A DNA stretch of 64,000 nucleotides, from the NCBI RefSeq assembly GCF_900109935.1, contig NZ_FOBV01000007.1, positions 1 through 64,000 of the forward strand, read 5' to 3'. Below are positions 24,528 to 33,460 of this stretch, in pieces. How positions within the stretch are numbered: position 1 is the first letter of the stretch; every line of letters begins with the position of its first letter. The notes below the pieces were generated by a model that saw nothing but the letters and a program-made list of their open reading frames with translations, ran no database searches and was not told the origin of the DNA. This DNA comes from Chryseobacterium taichungense (GTDB taxonomy: Bacteria; Bacteroidota; Bacteroidia; Flavobacteriales; Weeksellaceae). The translations under genes and the position numbers were made by a program.

Positions 24528-25735
24528 CTCGTCGGTTTGCTTTTCGGAGGAAGAATATTTAACATTTCAGCATTAATTTTTTCCGCTGCTTTGTCTAATC
24601 TCTCCTCTATAATAAGCGGATCGCTAGATTTATAAACAATACCGACATGATAATCAATAGGTAAGAATTTTACCGTTTCTTCACTTTCGAATTTGCTGTA
24701 GTCTGCTTTTTCATCTTTGATCAATGCGATGATCAGACCGGAATAATATCCTGTAGGCTTTGAAATTTGATAATCCTTTCCCCAAAGCAATGCATCTTCT
24801 ATTTTTGCCCATTCTCTCCAGATATTAATACTGCTTGAAGCTTCCACAAGGTCTGGTATGTGCGCTCCTCCAACTCTTGAAGAAGTTTCCAGAAAGTAAT
24901 ATTTTCCGTTTTCTTTACTTCTTATAAATTCTGTATGAGTGGCTCCGTTTAGCAGGCCGAAACTAGATAAAACTTTAGCGTTGGCAATTTCAAGAGCTTG
25001 AAATTCATCGGAATACCGTCCTAATGTTTTCGTCCTGAACACTCCGCCTTCATGAGAAACCTGCATCGGAGGCGCCAGATATTTTGAAGCTGATGTAAAA
25101 ACAATCTCTTTATTAAAAGTCAGGCTGTCAACATGATACACGTCGCCAGGTTTAAAACTTTCCAGTAAAAATAAATGACGTTCTTCCCCGAGACTATTGA
25201 GGGCCTCCCAGAGTTCTTCTTTGGAAGTCAGTTTTCTGATTCCTGATGCAGAAGCTTCTGAACGAGGTTTTAAAACCCATGGCGCAGGAATTTTATCAAC
25301 AAAAGCATTAACCTCATCATTGTTGAAAACAGCAGTAAATTCAGGAACATTGATTCCGGAATCTTTTGCTTTCTGTCTCATCGCAAGCTTATCCCTGAAA
25401 TAGCGGTGCGTGGTCTGTCCCATTCCGGGAATACGGAAGGTCTCGCGTATCAGTGCTGCTTTTTCCACATCATAATCGTCGAGCGCGACAACGGCGTCAA
25501 TTTTCCGGGTCTGCATGAGGTAAGAAAATCCCTGGATAAGATGATCGAGGTTCCAGACTGAGGGTTTCAGTTCGGGCATGTAGAAGACTTCGTCGATAGC
25601 ATGCCACGGCCAATTTTTCTCTTTCAGATTTTCTGAAGTTACCAAAATCACATTATTACCGAGGCTTTTCATTTCATCCATGAAATCATAGCCTTTGTAA
25701 TAGCACGAAATGCATACTATTGTTTTCTTCTCCAT
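24524..25735 (-). CDS. ATP-grasp ligase, carbamoyl-phosphate-synthase/PurK-like
   Basis: The protein has 403 residues. Residues about 1-110 form the pre-ATP-grasp domain (VVALDDYDVEKAALIRE), and the grasp domain follows: PWVLKPRSEASASGIRKL with Lys156, FLLESFKPGDVYHVDSLTF, HTEFIRSKENGKYYFLETSS and the metal-binding RVGGAHIPDLVEASSSIN. This layout is that of biotin-carboxylase-like ligases that join amino acids (for example L-amino-acid ligases). Substrates are unknown. The stop codon falls in the terminal unit of the heptamer array. The gene starts 140 bases after the aminopeptidase gene. Confidence 0.85.
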   Translation of the reverse strand: MEKKTIVCISCYYKGYDFMDEMKSLGNNVILVTSENLKEKNWPWHAIDEVFYMPELKPSVWNLDHLIQGFSYLMQTRKIDAVVALDDYDVEKAALIRETFRIPGMGQTTHRYFRDKLAMRQKAKDSGINVPEFTAVFNNDEVNAFVDKIPAPWVLKPRSEASASGIRKLTSKEELWEALNSLGEERHLFLLESFKPGDVYHVDSLTFNKEIVFTSASKYLAPPMQVSHEGGVFRTKTLGRYSDEFQALEIANAKVLSSFGLLNGATHTEFIRSKENGKYYFLETSSRVGGAHIPDLVEASSSINIWREWAKIEDALLWGKDYQISKPTGYYSGLIIALIKDEKADYSKFESEETVKFLPIDYHVGIVYKSSDPLIIEERLDKAAEKINAEMLNILPPKSKPTS

Positions 25736-25875
25736 ATAATGTTTTTTAGTTTTTAATGAAATTTCAAAAATAAAAGCAGTTTTTTATTATTTATTTAATA
25801 TTAAATTAATGAATATAATAAGCTTTTGGAAATTCTATTTCAATTATACAGAGAATTTTTGTAATAAACTAATTT

Positions 25876-27291
25876 TTAATGATAATTTTCGATTAAATCC
25901 GCCAGCAGCTGTACTCCAAAGCCGGTTGCCGCTTTTTCTTTGGCATATCCTACATTTCCAAATGCTACTCCGGCAATATCAAGATGCACCCATTTTGGAT
26001 GATTTTCTATAAACTGTTCAAGAAATTTTGCTGCAACAATACAATCTCCAATGGGTTTCATTGATATATTTTTTATATCGGCTACATCAGAGCGGATATT
26101 TTCTTTCCAGATGTCCCAAAGTGGTAGGTTCCAAAGCTTTTGATTGGTTTTGTCACCGGTTTTAATCATAAGATTTTTAAGCTCTTCATTATTGGAAAAT
26201 AGTGCTCCGCAGGTATCGCCGAACATTCTCACCGAGCTTCCTGTCAACGTAGCAATATCAATAAGAATATCGGTTTTGTAGTTTTTTGAGAGATAAGAAA
26301 GTCCGTCGGCCAAGATCATTCTTCCTTCTGCGTCCGTATTGAGAACCTCTATCGTTTTGCCGTTGTAGGCCGTAATGACATCACTTGGAAGAAAAGCTTT
26401 TTCAGAAATGGCATTATCGGTAATCGGTAAAATAGCTATAATATTCACAGGAAGCTGCATTTCCGCGGCATAAATTAAAGTACCCAAAACAGCGGTCGCA
26501 CCTCCCATATCCGACTTCATATAATGCATATTGTCCGGGTTTTTTAAAGAAATTCCTCCTGTATCAAACAGTACACATTTGCCAACCAAGCCGAAGGTTT
26601 TTGCATTTTTAGCAGCAGTTTTATATTCAAGGATTGTGAATGCTGCTTCATAAGCACTTCCCTGGTTTACCGAAAGATATGCTCCAAGGCCAAGTTCTTC
26701 ACACTTTTTTCTATTAAATGAAGTATATTTCAGATCATATTTTTTAGATAAATTTTTTAAATATGTACTGAAAGTATCTGGCTTCTTTAAATTGGCCGGT
26801 TTGTTCAGCCATTCCTGACAGGTGATTTGCCCGTTACTTATTGCCTCTGATTTCCGTCTGATAAAATCAAGCTTTTTCTGGCTTAAATTCTCGAAATGAA
26901 GCTCAAACTTTGCATTCCAGAACGGATGTGTCTTTTCGAAAGGATAATTGTAAGTGCCGATTAACAATCCTTTCACAAACTCTTCGAATTGCCTTTCATT
27001 AATGAAGTCTCCGACAACTAATGTGGGTAATGGTAATATTTTCTCTTTATAGGTTTGCGAAAACTTTAAAGCAACCTGCTGAACTTCAAACAACGCCAAA
27101 TCTTCTTTACCCAAACCAATGAAATAAGCAATTCCTTCTTCCTGAGCGTTGATGAAAACTTCGTGTTTTTTACCGGAGAAAAAAGTAGATATATTCTTAT
27201 TGAAATTTTTAGATGTTTTTATCCATTCCTCTTCGGTGAAAAGGTGAAATATCTGCGTGTAATTTTTGATTTTTTTATTGACTAATTTCAT
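25876..27291 (-). CDS. M17 leucyl aminopeptidase family protein
   Basis: The protein has 471 residues. The C-terminal two thirds form the M17 catalytic domain: LVGKCVLFDTGGISLKN with the metal-binding Lys and Asp, MHYMKSDMGGATAV, and the signature NTDAEGRMILADGLSYL with the Asp, Glu and Arg of the active site, then DIATLTGSS. M17 enzymes remove N-terminal residues from peptides and need two metal ions. The VLFDTGG loop differs slightly from the common ITFDSGG. It lies 10 bases after the glycogen-module esterase and upstream of the ATP-grasp gene, so it could trim the peptide-like product of the cluster or simply be a general peptidase. Confidence 0.88.
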   Translation of the reverse strand: MKLVNKKIKNYTQIFHLFTEEEWIKTSKNFNKNISTFFSGKKHEVFINAQEEGIAYFIGLGKEDLALFEVQQVALKFSQTYKEKILPLPTLVVGDFINERQFEEFVKGLLIGTYNYPFEKTHPFWNAKFELHFENLSQKKLDFIRRKSEAISNGQITCQEWLNKPANLKKPDTFSTYLKNLSKKYDLKYTSFNRKKCEELGLGAYLSVNQGSAYEAAFTILEYKTAAKNAKTFGLVGKCVLFDTGGISLKNPDNMHYMKSDMGGATAVLGTLIYAAEMQLPVNIIAILPITDNAISEKAFLPSDVITAYNGKTIEVLNTDAEGRMILADGLSYLSKNYKTDILIDIATLTGSSVRMFGDTCGALFSNNEELKNLMIKTGDKTNQKLWNLPLWDIWKENIRSDVADIKNISMKPIGDCIVAAKFLEQFIENHPKWVHLDIAGVAFGNVGYAKEKAATGFGVQLLADLIENYH

Positions 27292-27301
27292 AATTTAATG
27301 T

Positions 27302-28414
27302 TTACTGTTTTTGCTGAGGTTTTACTTCAACCGGATTTTCTGTATTGTTGTAAAAAAGCCATTCGATCGCTCTTGGGAACTCCTGAGACCAGTAGAATTC
27401 ACTGTGATTGCCTTCAGGATTAATGCTGGTCCGGAATTCAAAGTCAAAAAGATTTTTCTTCTCCCAGCGTTTCAGATACTGCTCAAAAATATGAATTCTT
27501 TTTACCATTTTGGATCCTTCGCGTCCTCCGCCATATAAATAAATTTTCATGGTAAAAGGAACTCTGAAATTCATCATCGGAAAATTATTATTGGGTTCAA
27601 CCCAAAGAGATGGTGAAAAAATCAGCAGCTTGGAGTAGACTTCAGGATAAAGAAAACCACTGTAAATACTGATCAGCGCACCCAGCGAGCTTCCTCCGAT
27701 TCCGGTATTGTCACGGTCTTTTTTTGTCCGGTAATTCTCATCAACAAAGGGTTTCAGGGTATCTGTTATGAAGCGGATGTATTTCTTTCCTTCAGACCCG
27801 TTTGCAACATGGTCATTATCAAAAATATATTCTTTGATCCGGTCTTCACTTCCATGCTCGATCGCAATAATAATGATGTCTCCGCGACCATATTCGGTAA
27901 GTACAGAGAGTTTCTTGTCGATCTCCCAATTTCCGTAATCGCTTCCTTCATTGAAAAGATTCTGAGCATCCTGGAGATAAAGAACAGGATACCTTTTATC
28001 AGAAATATAATAATCATAGGGAAGAAGTGCCCATACTTTGCGGTGGCGGTCCAGCTGAGGAATATAAAATTCTTCAGAGATCACTTCCACAATCGGGAAA
28101 AATTCTTTCTTAAAAGGTCCCCAATTCAGTCTCCATTTTTTTACCAGGTCGGCAATTTTTCCTGTGGACTTGCTGACTTTTCTGTTTGGGGTAATATTTC
28201 CGTATATATCCAATTCTACATTTTCCCAGCCGCCTTTCGTAAATTTGTATTCAATATTTTCAGGCAAAAGCTGATTGTCTATTTCGATAAAGTAATTCTG
28301 GTTTTCGGATTTAGTGAGTTTATAACGTTCATCTCTAGGATTCCAACTGTTGAAATTTCCTGTGATATAAATATTTCTTTCATCATTTTCTTCAGTAAAG
28401 AGTTCAAATCTCAT
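27302..28414 (-). CDS. esterase with N-terminal glycogen-binding-like domain
   Basis: The protein has 370 residues. Residues about 1-90 look like a CBM48/CBM20-type carbohydrate-binding module (NIYITGNFNSWNPRDERY), close in wording to the matching segment of the neighbouring branching enzyme (GNFNSWNHKD). Residues about 110-355 are an esterase-D-type alpha/beta-hydrolase with YPVLYLQDAQNLF, the nucleophile elbow GIGGSSLGALIS and a late NPEGNHSEFYWSQ histidine. No signal peptide is seen, so it is probably cytoplasmic and could act at the glycogen surface. It is divergent from glgB and 10 bases before the aminopeptidase gene. Confidence 0.82.
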   Translation of the reverse strand: MRFELFTEENDERNIYITGNFNSWNPRDERYKLTKSENQNYFIEIDNQLLPENIEYKFTKGGWENVELDIYGNITPNRKVSKSTGKIADLVKKWRLNWGPFKKEFFPIVEVISEEFYIPQLDRHRKVWALLPYDYYISDKRYPVLYLQDAQNLFNEGSDYGNWEIDKKLSVLTEYGRGDIIIIAIEHGSEDRIKEYIFDNDHVANGSEGKKYIRFITDTLKPFVDENYRTKKDRDNTGIGGSSLGALISIYSGFLYPEVYSKLLIFSPSLWVEPNNNFPMMNFRVPFTMKIYLYGGGREGSKMVKRIHIFEQYLKRWEKKNLFDFEFRTSINPEGNHSEFYWSQEFPRAIEWLFYNNTENPVEVKPQQKQ

Positions 28415-28632
28415 TCGTGCGTTTTTACAATTAAGAATGATAAATTTATAATAAAATCTTTTTGTGACAAATTATTTTTAAAATCACCGGACGCTCCTGA
28501 AAAAAGCTCTATATTTGATAGAAACAAGTGATGATATGCAATTAACATAATAATTACTTCAATATTAATTAACAATCCTTTCTGATTTTTTTAGTATTTT
28601 CAGAAAAATAATAAAATTTAAATCAAACCGTG

Positions 28633-30579
28633 ATGAATTCGGTTAAAACATACACTCTTTTTACGGATCACGACATTTATCTTTTTAAAGAAGGTAAACA
28701 TTATAAGCTGTACGACAAATTCGGTGCGCATTCCGTGGAAAAAGATGGAGTGAAGGGTACCTATTTTTCAGTATGGGCACCCAACGCAAAAAAAGTTTCG
28801 GTGATCGGAAACTTCAACAGCTGGAATCATAAAGATCATATTTTGTTTCCCAGATGGGACGGATCAGGTATTTGGGAAGGCTTCATTGAAGGTCTTACCT
28901 GGGGAACTTTATACAAATACGCGATAGAAACTGCAAGAGGTGAAATTCTCGAAAAGAGTGATCCTTATGCATTGAGTTGGGAGCAGAATATCCAGGCGGC
29001 ATCACTGGTCTCTACCACATGGTATGAATGGAATGACGAGGAATGGCTGAAAAACCGCTGGAAAAAAAACAGTCTCAAAGCTCCTTTGTCTGTATATGAG
29101 CTCCATATCGGCTCCTGGATGAGAAGTGATGAGGACTCTGAAAGATTTCTTAATTACCGTGATATAGCTGCAAGGCTTGTTCCTTACATCAAAGAGATGG
29201 AATTCACTCATGTGGAATTCATGCCCGTTATGGAATATCCTTATGATCCCAGTTGGGGTTATCAGATTACCGGTTTTTTTGCGGCAACTTCCCGTTTCGG
29301 TTCACCACAGGATCTGATGTTTCTGATTGATGAGCTTCATAAAAATGATATCGGTGTGATTCTGGACTGGGTTCCTTCCCATTTTCCCGGAGATGCCAAT
29401 GGTTTACACAGATTTGATGGTTCTTATCTTTATGAGCACGAAGATCCCAGAAAAGGCTTTCATCCCGACTGGAAGTCTTATATTTTCAATTACGGACGAA
29501 ATGAAGTAAAATCTTTTTTAATTTCAAACGCGATGTTCTGGCTGGAAAGGTATCATGCAGACGGACTGCGTGTGGACGCTGTGACATCGATGCTTCATCT
29601 TGATTATTCCCGAAATGAAGGAGAATGGGAACCAAATATTTATGGCGAAAACGTCAATCTTGAGGCAAAAACTTTTTTACAGGAATTTAATACTGCTGTT
29701 TATAAAGAATTCGGTGATAATATCCTTACAATTGCTGAAGAAAGCTCGGATTTTCCTCTATTGACAAAACCTGTTCACGACGGAGGTGTCGGTTTTGAGA
29801 TGAAGTGGATGATGGGCTGGATGCATGACACACTGGATTATTTTAAAGTAGATCCTATCAACAGGAAGTTTTTTCATCACAAGCTGACTTTCGCATCGAT
29901 GTATATGTATAATGAAAATTATATGATGCCTTTATCTCATGATGAAGTGGTGCACGGAAAGGCCAGTCTTATTTATAAGATGTTTGGTGACGAATGGCAG
30001 AAATTTGCCAATCTCAGGGCTTTGTATGTATACATGTTTACTCATCCGGGTGCCAAGCTTTTATTTATGGGTGATGAATTCGGACAAACCAGTGAATGGA
30101 ACTTCAAGAAAAGTCTGGACTGGCATTTGCTTGCATATCCTGTTCATAAAGGTTTACAGCAATTGGTGAAAGAGCTTAATCACTTATACAGATATGAGAC
30201 TGCTTTTTACGAAAATCAGTTCAATCATTATGGATTTGAATGGGTGCAGGCTGATGATCTCGACAATTCGGTATATATTTATCTGAGAAAAGGAGAAAAA
30301 AAGGATGATGTATGCATGGTTATTCTCAATCTCACACCAAGAGTGATCGATTATAAGATCGGTGTAGCTGCGGGAAGCCATTGGGAAGTTATCTTTAACT
30401 CCGATGATGAGCAATATGCAGGGAGTGGAGTGAAAGCAGATATTTTCAACGAGGAGTATGAGGATTATATGAATCATCAGAAGTCAATCAGCATCAACTT
30501 ACCTCCGCTGGCAGGGATTATTTTAAAGAGGAAAGATAAAAAGTATAAACAGAACAGAATTAAACACCATAAAAGATAA
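28633..30579 (+). CDS. glgB: 1,4-alpha-glucan branching enzyme
   Basis: The protein has 648 residues from the ATG at 28633; a GTG three bases upstream is also possible. Residues about 30-125 form the CBM48 domain (GNFNSWNHKDHILFPRWDGS), followed by the GH13 barrel: DWVPSHFPGDANGL, the nucleophile Asp315 in DGLRVDAVTSML, the acid/base Glu369 in ILTIAEESSDFP and Asp437 in LSHDEVVHGKAS. It cuts alpha-1,4 chains and re-attaches them by alpha-1,6 links in glycogen. It starts the glgB-glgA-glgC operon, 7 bases before glgA. The 218-base gap to the divergent esterase gene must hold both promoters; I found no clear -7 box there. Confidence 0.95.
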   Translation: MNSVKTYTLFTDHDIYLFKEGKHYKLYDKFGAHSVEKDGVKGTYFSVWAPNAKKVSVIGNFNSWNHKDHILFPRWDGSGIWEGFIEGLTWGTLYKYAIETARGEILEKSDPYALSWEQNIQAASLVSTTWYEWNDEEWLKNRWKKNSLKAPLSVYELHIGSWMRSDEDSERFLNYRDIAARLVPYIKEMEFTHVEFMPVMEYPYDPSWGYQITGFFAATSRFGSPQDLMFLIDELHKNDIGVILDWVPSHFPGDANGLHRFDGSYLYEHEDPRKGFHPDWKSYIFNYGRNEVKSFLISNAMFWLERYHADGLRVDAVTSMLHLDYSRNEGEWEPNIYGENVNLEAKTFLQEFNTAVYKEFGDNILTIAEESSDFPLLTKPVHDGGVGFEMKWMMGWMHDTLDYFKVDPINRKFFHHKLTFASMYMYNENYMMPLSHDEVVHGKASLIYKMFGDEWQKFANLRALYVYMFTHPGAKLLFMGDEFGQTSEWNFKKSLDWHLLAYPVHKGLQQLVKELNHLYRYETAFYENQFNHYGFEWVQADDLDNSVYIYLRKGEKKDDVCMVILNLTPRVIDYKIGVAAGSHWEVIFNSDDEQYAGSGVKADIFNEEYEDYMNHQKSISINLPPLAGIILKRKDKKYKQNRIKHHKR

Positions 30580-30586
30580 GTTAGAA

Positions 30587-31993
30587 ATGATAATTTACCA
30601 TCTAAGTACGGAATGTTATCCCGTGGCAAAAGTAGGAGGTCTGGCGGATGTAGTAGGCGCTTTGCCGAAGTATCAAAACAAAATTAAAGATATTGATGCG
30701 AAGGTTGTTATGCCCTGGTATAATAAATCTTTTGTGTATGATCATGAGTTTGACACAGTTTTTGATGGCTTTATACACCAGGGCGGAAATATGCTTCAGG
30801 TACAGGTTTTAAAGGAAAAATCCAATGTTTTAGGATTTGAATTGTACATGGTAAAGATCCCGGGACTTCTGGACAGAGATAATCCTTATGGATATCAGGA
30901 TGAAAATTTTCAGTTCATTGCTTTTCAGCATGGCGTATTGCACTGGTTGAGCGCTATGGAAATCCGTCCGGACATTTTACACTGTCATGATTATCATACA
31001 GGACTGGTTCCTTTCATGATTGAATATTGTCCTGAATTTTCTTTCCTTAAAGGCGTAAAAACCGTAGGCACGATCCATAACGGAGAATACCAGGGAATGA
31101 TGAGCTGGGAAATGGCCAGATATCTTCCCGCTTTTGATCAGTATAAATGGGGATTGCTGGACTGGAATGGACTGATAAATCCTCTTGCGAGTATGATCAA
31201 ATGCGCCAGTGCATTTACAACAGTTTCGCAAGGATATCTTGAAGAGCTTTACGTAAGCTTCAGAGGACTTGAAAGTCTTGTAAGAGATGAATTTGGCAAA
31301 GCATATGGCATTATCAACGGGATTGATACAGAGGTTTGGAACCCTGAAACCGATCCGATGCTGGATTTTAATTTTAATGTTAAAAATGCCGTTGAACAAA
31401 AAAGGAAAAGTAAAGAGAAACTTTGCAAAGAATATGGCTTAAAGCCCGAGCTTCCTTTTTTTGCATTTATAGGAAGATTTGCCACCGAAAAAGGAGCAGA
31501 TTTACTGCCAGATATTGTATGGAGAAGTATTAAGCAAAGCTACGGAGCTCTTAATATCATGATTTTAGGATCCGGAAATACTTATATTGAAAATAAGCTG
31601 AAAGAATATGATTATACCTACACCAATTTTGCTTTGGATTTAGGATATAAAGAACATCTTTCGCATAAAATATACGCTTCGGCGGATTTTTTGCTGATGC
31701 CTTCAAGGGTTGAACCTTGCGGACTCAACCAGATGTATTCCATGAGGTACGGAACAGTTCCGATTGTGCGTTATACCGGAGGTCTAAGGGATACTGTTGC
31801 TGATATTTCTACAGGTGGAGCAGGAATTAATTTCACATATCCAGGCGTAGATGATGTCATCCATGCAATGAACAGGGCATTAATGTTATATAATCAGAAA
31901 GATATGATGGAAAATCTTATCCACGCCAATATGAATTTTGATTTTGCATGGGAAAAGTCTGCAGAAAAATATATAGCTTTATATAAGAATTAA
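30587..31993 (+). CDS. glgA: glycogen synthase
   Basis: The protein has 468 residues, a GT5-family ADP-glucose starch synthase. The ADP-glucose loop KVGGLADVVGALPK begins at Lys15, and IGRFATEKGADLLPDI and MPSRVEPCGLNQMYSMRYGT (C-terminal nucleotide-sugar site, including Glu in RxEPCG) are in place. It extends alpha-1,4-glucan from ADP-glucose. The gene starts 7 bases after glgB and is followed 36 bases later by glgC, which makes its donor. Confidence 0.95.
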   Translation: MIIYHLSTECYPVAKVGGLADVVGALPKYQNKIKDIDAKVVMPWYNKSFVYDHEFDTVFDGFIHQGGNMLQVQVLKEKSNVLGFELYMVKIPGLLDRDNPYGYQDENFQFIAFQHGVLHWLSAMEIRPDILHCHDYHTGLVPFMIEYCPEFSFLKGVKTVGTIHNGEYQGMMSWEMARYLPAFDQYKWGLLDWNGLINPLASMIKCASAFTTVSQGYLEELYVSFRGLESLVRDEFGKAYGIINGIDTEVWNPETDPMLDFNFNVKNAVEQKRKSKEKLCKEYGLKPELPFFAFIGRFATEKGADLLPDIVWRSIKQSYGALNIMILGSGNTYIENKLKEYDYTYTNFALDLGYKEHLSHKIYASADFLLMPSRVEPCGLNQMYSMRYGTVPIVRYTGGLRDTVADISTGGAGINFTYPGVDDVIHAMNRALMLYNQKDMMENLIHANMNFDFAWEKSAEKYIALYKN

Positions 31994-32029
31994 CCATTTA
32001 ATAATAAGCATAAAAACGCAATATAATTT

Positions 32030-33298
32030 ATGAAACGCAATGTAATTTCCATTGTTTTAGGAGGAGGTAGGGGAACGAGGCTGTTCCCGCTCACATACTC
32101 AAGATCTAAACCTGCCGTACCCATTGCAGGGAAATACAGATTGGTAGACATTCCTATCTCAAACTGTCTGAATTCAGGATTAAATAAAATTCTTGTCTTA
32201 ACACAGTTTAATTCAGCTTCTTTAAATTCACACATTAAAAACTCTTATCACTTTGATATTTTCAGCAAAGGATTTGTAGATATTCTGGCTGCAGAACAGA
32301 ACGTTGAAAATGAAAACTGGTATCAGGGAACGGCTGACGCAGTACGTCAGTCGATGAAGCACCTGGAAAAATATGATTATGATTATATCTTAATTCTTTC
32401 GGGAGACCAGCTTTACCAGATGGATTTCAGGGAAATGTTGGATTTCCACATTCAAAAAGGTGGTGATGTTACTATTGCTACAATTCCTGTAAATGCCAAA
32501 GATGCAACAGGTTTCGGAATTTTAAGTTCGGATGATGAAGGAAATATTACCTCTTTCGTTGAAAAACCGGGATATGATATGCTGGATGGTTTACAGTCTG
32601 AAGTTTCTGAAGAAAATAAGAATGCTGGTAAAGAATATCTTGCTTCAATGGGAATTTATATTTTTACCAAAAGTATTCTGAAAAAAATGTTTGATGAAGG
32701 CGCAGGAGATGATTTCGGAAAAGATATTATCCCTAATTCCATCGGAAAATATACAACCCTTAGCTATCAATATGAAGGATACTGGACAGACATTGGTACC
32801 ATCGAATCTTTTTTTGAAGCAAATATCGATCTTTGTCAGGATTTTCCGCAGTTTAATCTTTTTTCTTCTTCTCCAATTTATACCAGAGCGAGAATGCTGC
32901 CACCATCAAAAATCAACGGTTCTTATGTGAGTAAAGCGGTTTTTGGTGACGGATGTATTATTATGGCTGACAAAATTGAAAATTCGGTAATCGGAAATAG
33001 AACCAGAATTGATAAGGGAAGTACTATTGTGAATTCTTATGTCATGGGATCAGATTTCTATCAGGATACGGCAGAAATTGTTATGAATGATAAAAAAGGC
33101 CAACCTAATATGGGAATCGGAAAATACTGTTACATTGAAAAAACAATTTTAGATAAAAACTGCTACATCGGGGATAATGTACGCATCATCGGAGGAAAAC
33201 ATCTTAGCGACGGTGATTACGGGACTTATTCCGTTCAGGATGGCATTATTGTGGTGAAAAAAGGAGCTGTTCTTGCGCCGGGAACTCATATTGGGTAA
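32030..33298 (+). CDS. glgC: glucose-1-phosphate adenylyltransferase
   Basis: The protein has 422 residues. The nucleotidyltransferase signature GGGRGTRLFPLTYSRSKPAV begins at residue 11, with LVDIPISNCLNSG, WYQGTADAVRQS, LSGDQLYQMD and VEKPGYDM following. The C-terminal third is a left-handed beta-helix of hexapeptide repeats. It makes ADP-glucose from ATP and glucose-1-phosphate, the committed step of glycogen synthesis, and is commonly allosterically controlled. It completes glgBAC. I see no terminator in the 162 bases that follow. Confidence 0.95.
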   Translation: MKRNVISIVLGGGRGTRLFPLTYSRSKPAVPIAGKYRLVDIPISNCLNSGLNKILVLTQFNSASLNSHIKNSYHFDIFSKGFVDILAAEQNVENENWYQGTADAVRQSMKHLEKYDYDYILILSGDQLYQMDFREMLDFHIQKGGDVTIATIPVNAKDATGFGILSSDDEGNITSFVEKPGYDMLDGLQSEVSEENKNAGKEYLASMGIYIFTKSILKKMFDEGAGDDFGKDIIPNSIGKYTTLSYQYEGYWTDIGTIESFFEANIDLCQDFPQFNLFSSSPIYTRARMLPPSKINGSYVSKAVFGDGCIIMADKIENSVIGNRTRIDKGSTIVNSYVMGSDFYQDTAEIVMNDKKGQPNMGIGKYCYIEKTILDKNCYIGDNVRIIGGKHLSDGDYGTYSVQDGIIVVKKGAVLAPGTHIG

Positions 33299-33425
33299 GA
33301 GCTGAGTGTTAGAGTTGGAAAAAAAGGAATTGATAACATGTAAGATATTCACAAATCATCTTTCTATATCAATTTCTTCATCTTTCATCCGTTAAAAATA
33401 AAATCAAAACAGAGTGATCATCATA

Positions 33426-33456
33426 TTGGTCACTTTTGTTATTTTCTATACATTTG
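33426..33456 (+). promoter_or_regulatory. promoter of the SRPBCC gene
   Basis: TTG at 33426-33428, a 20-base spacer and TACATTTG at 33449-33456 match the Bacteroidota pattern; the -7 box is 4 bases before the ATG at 33461, so a leaderless or very short leader is predicted. Confidence 0.5.
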
Positions 33457-33460
33457 TACG

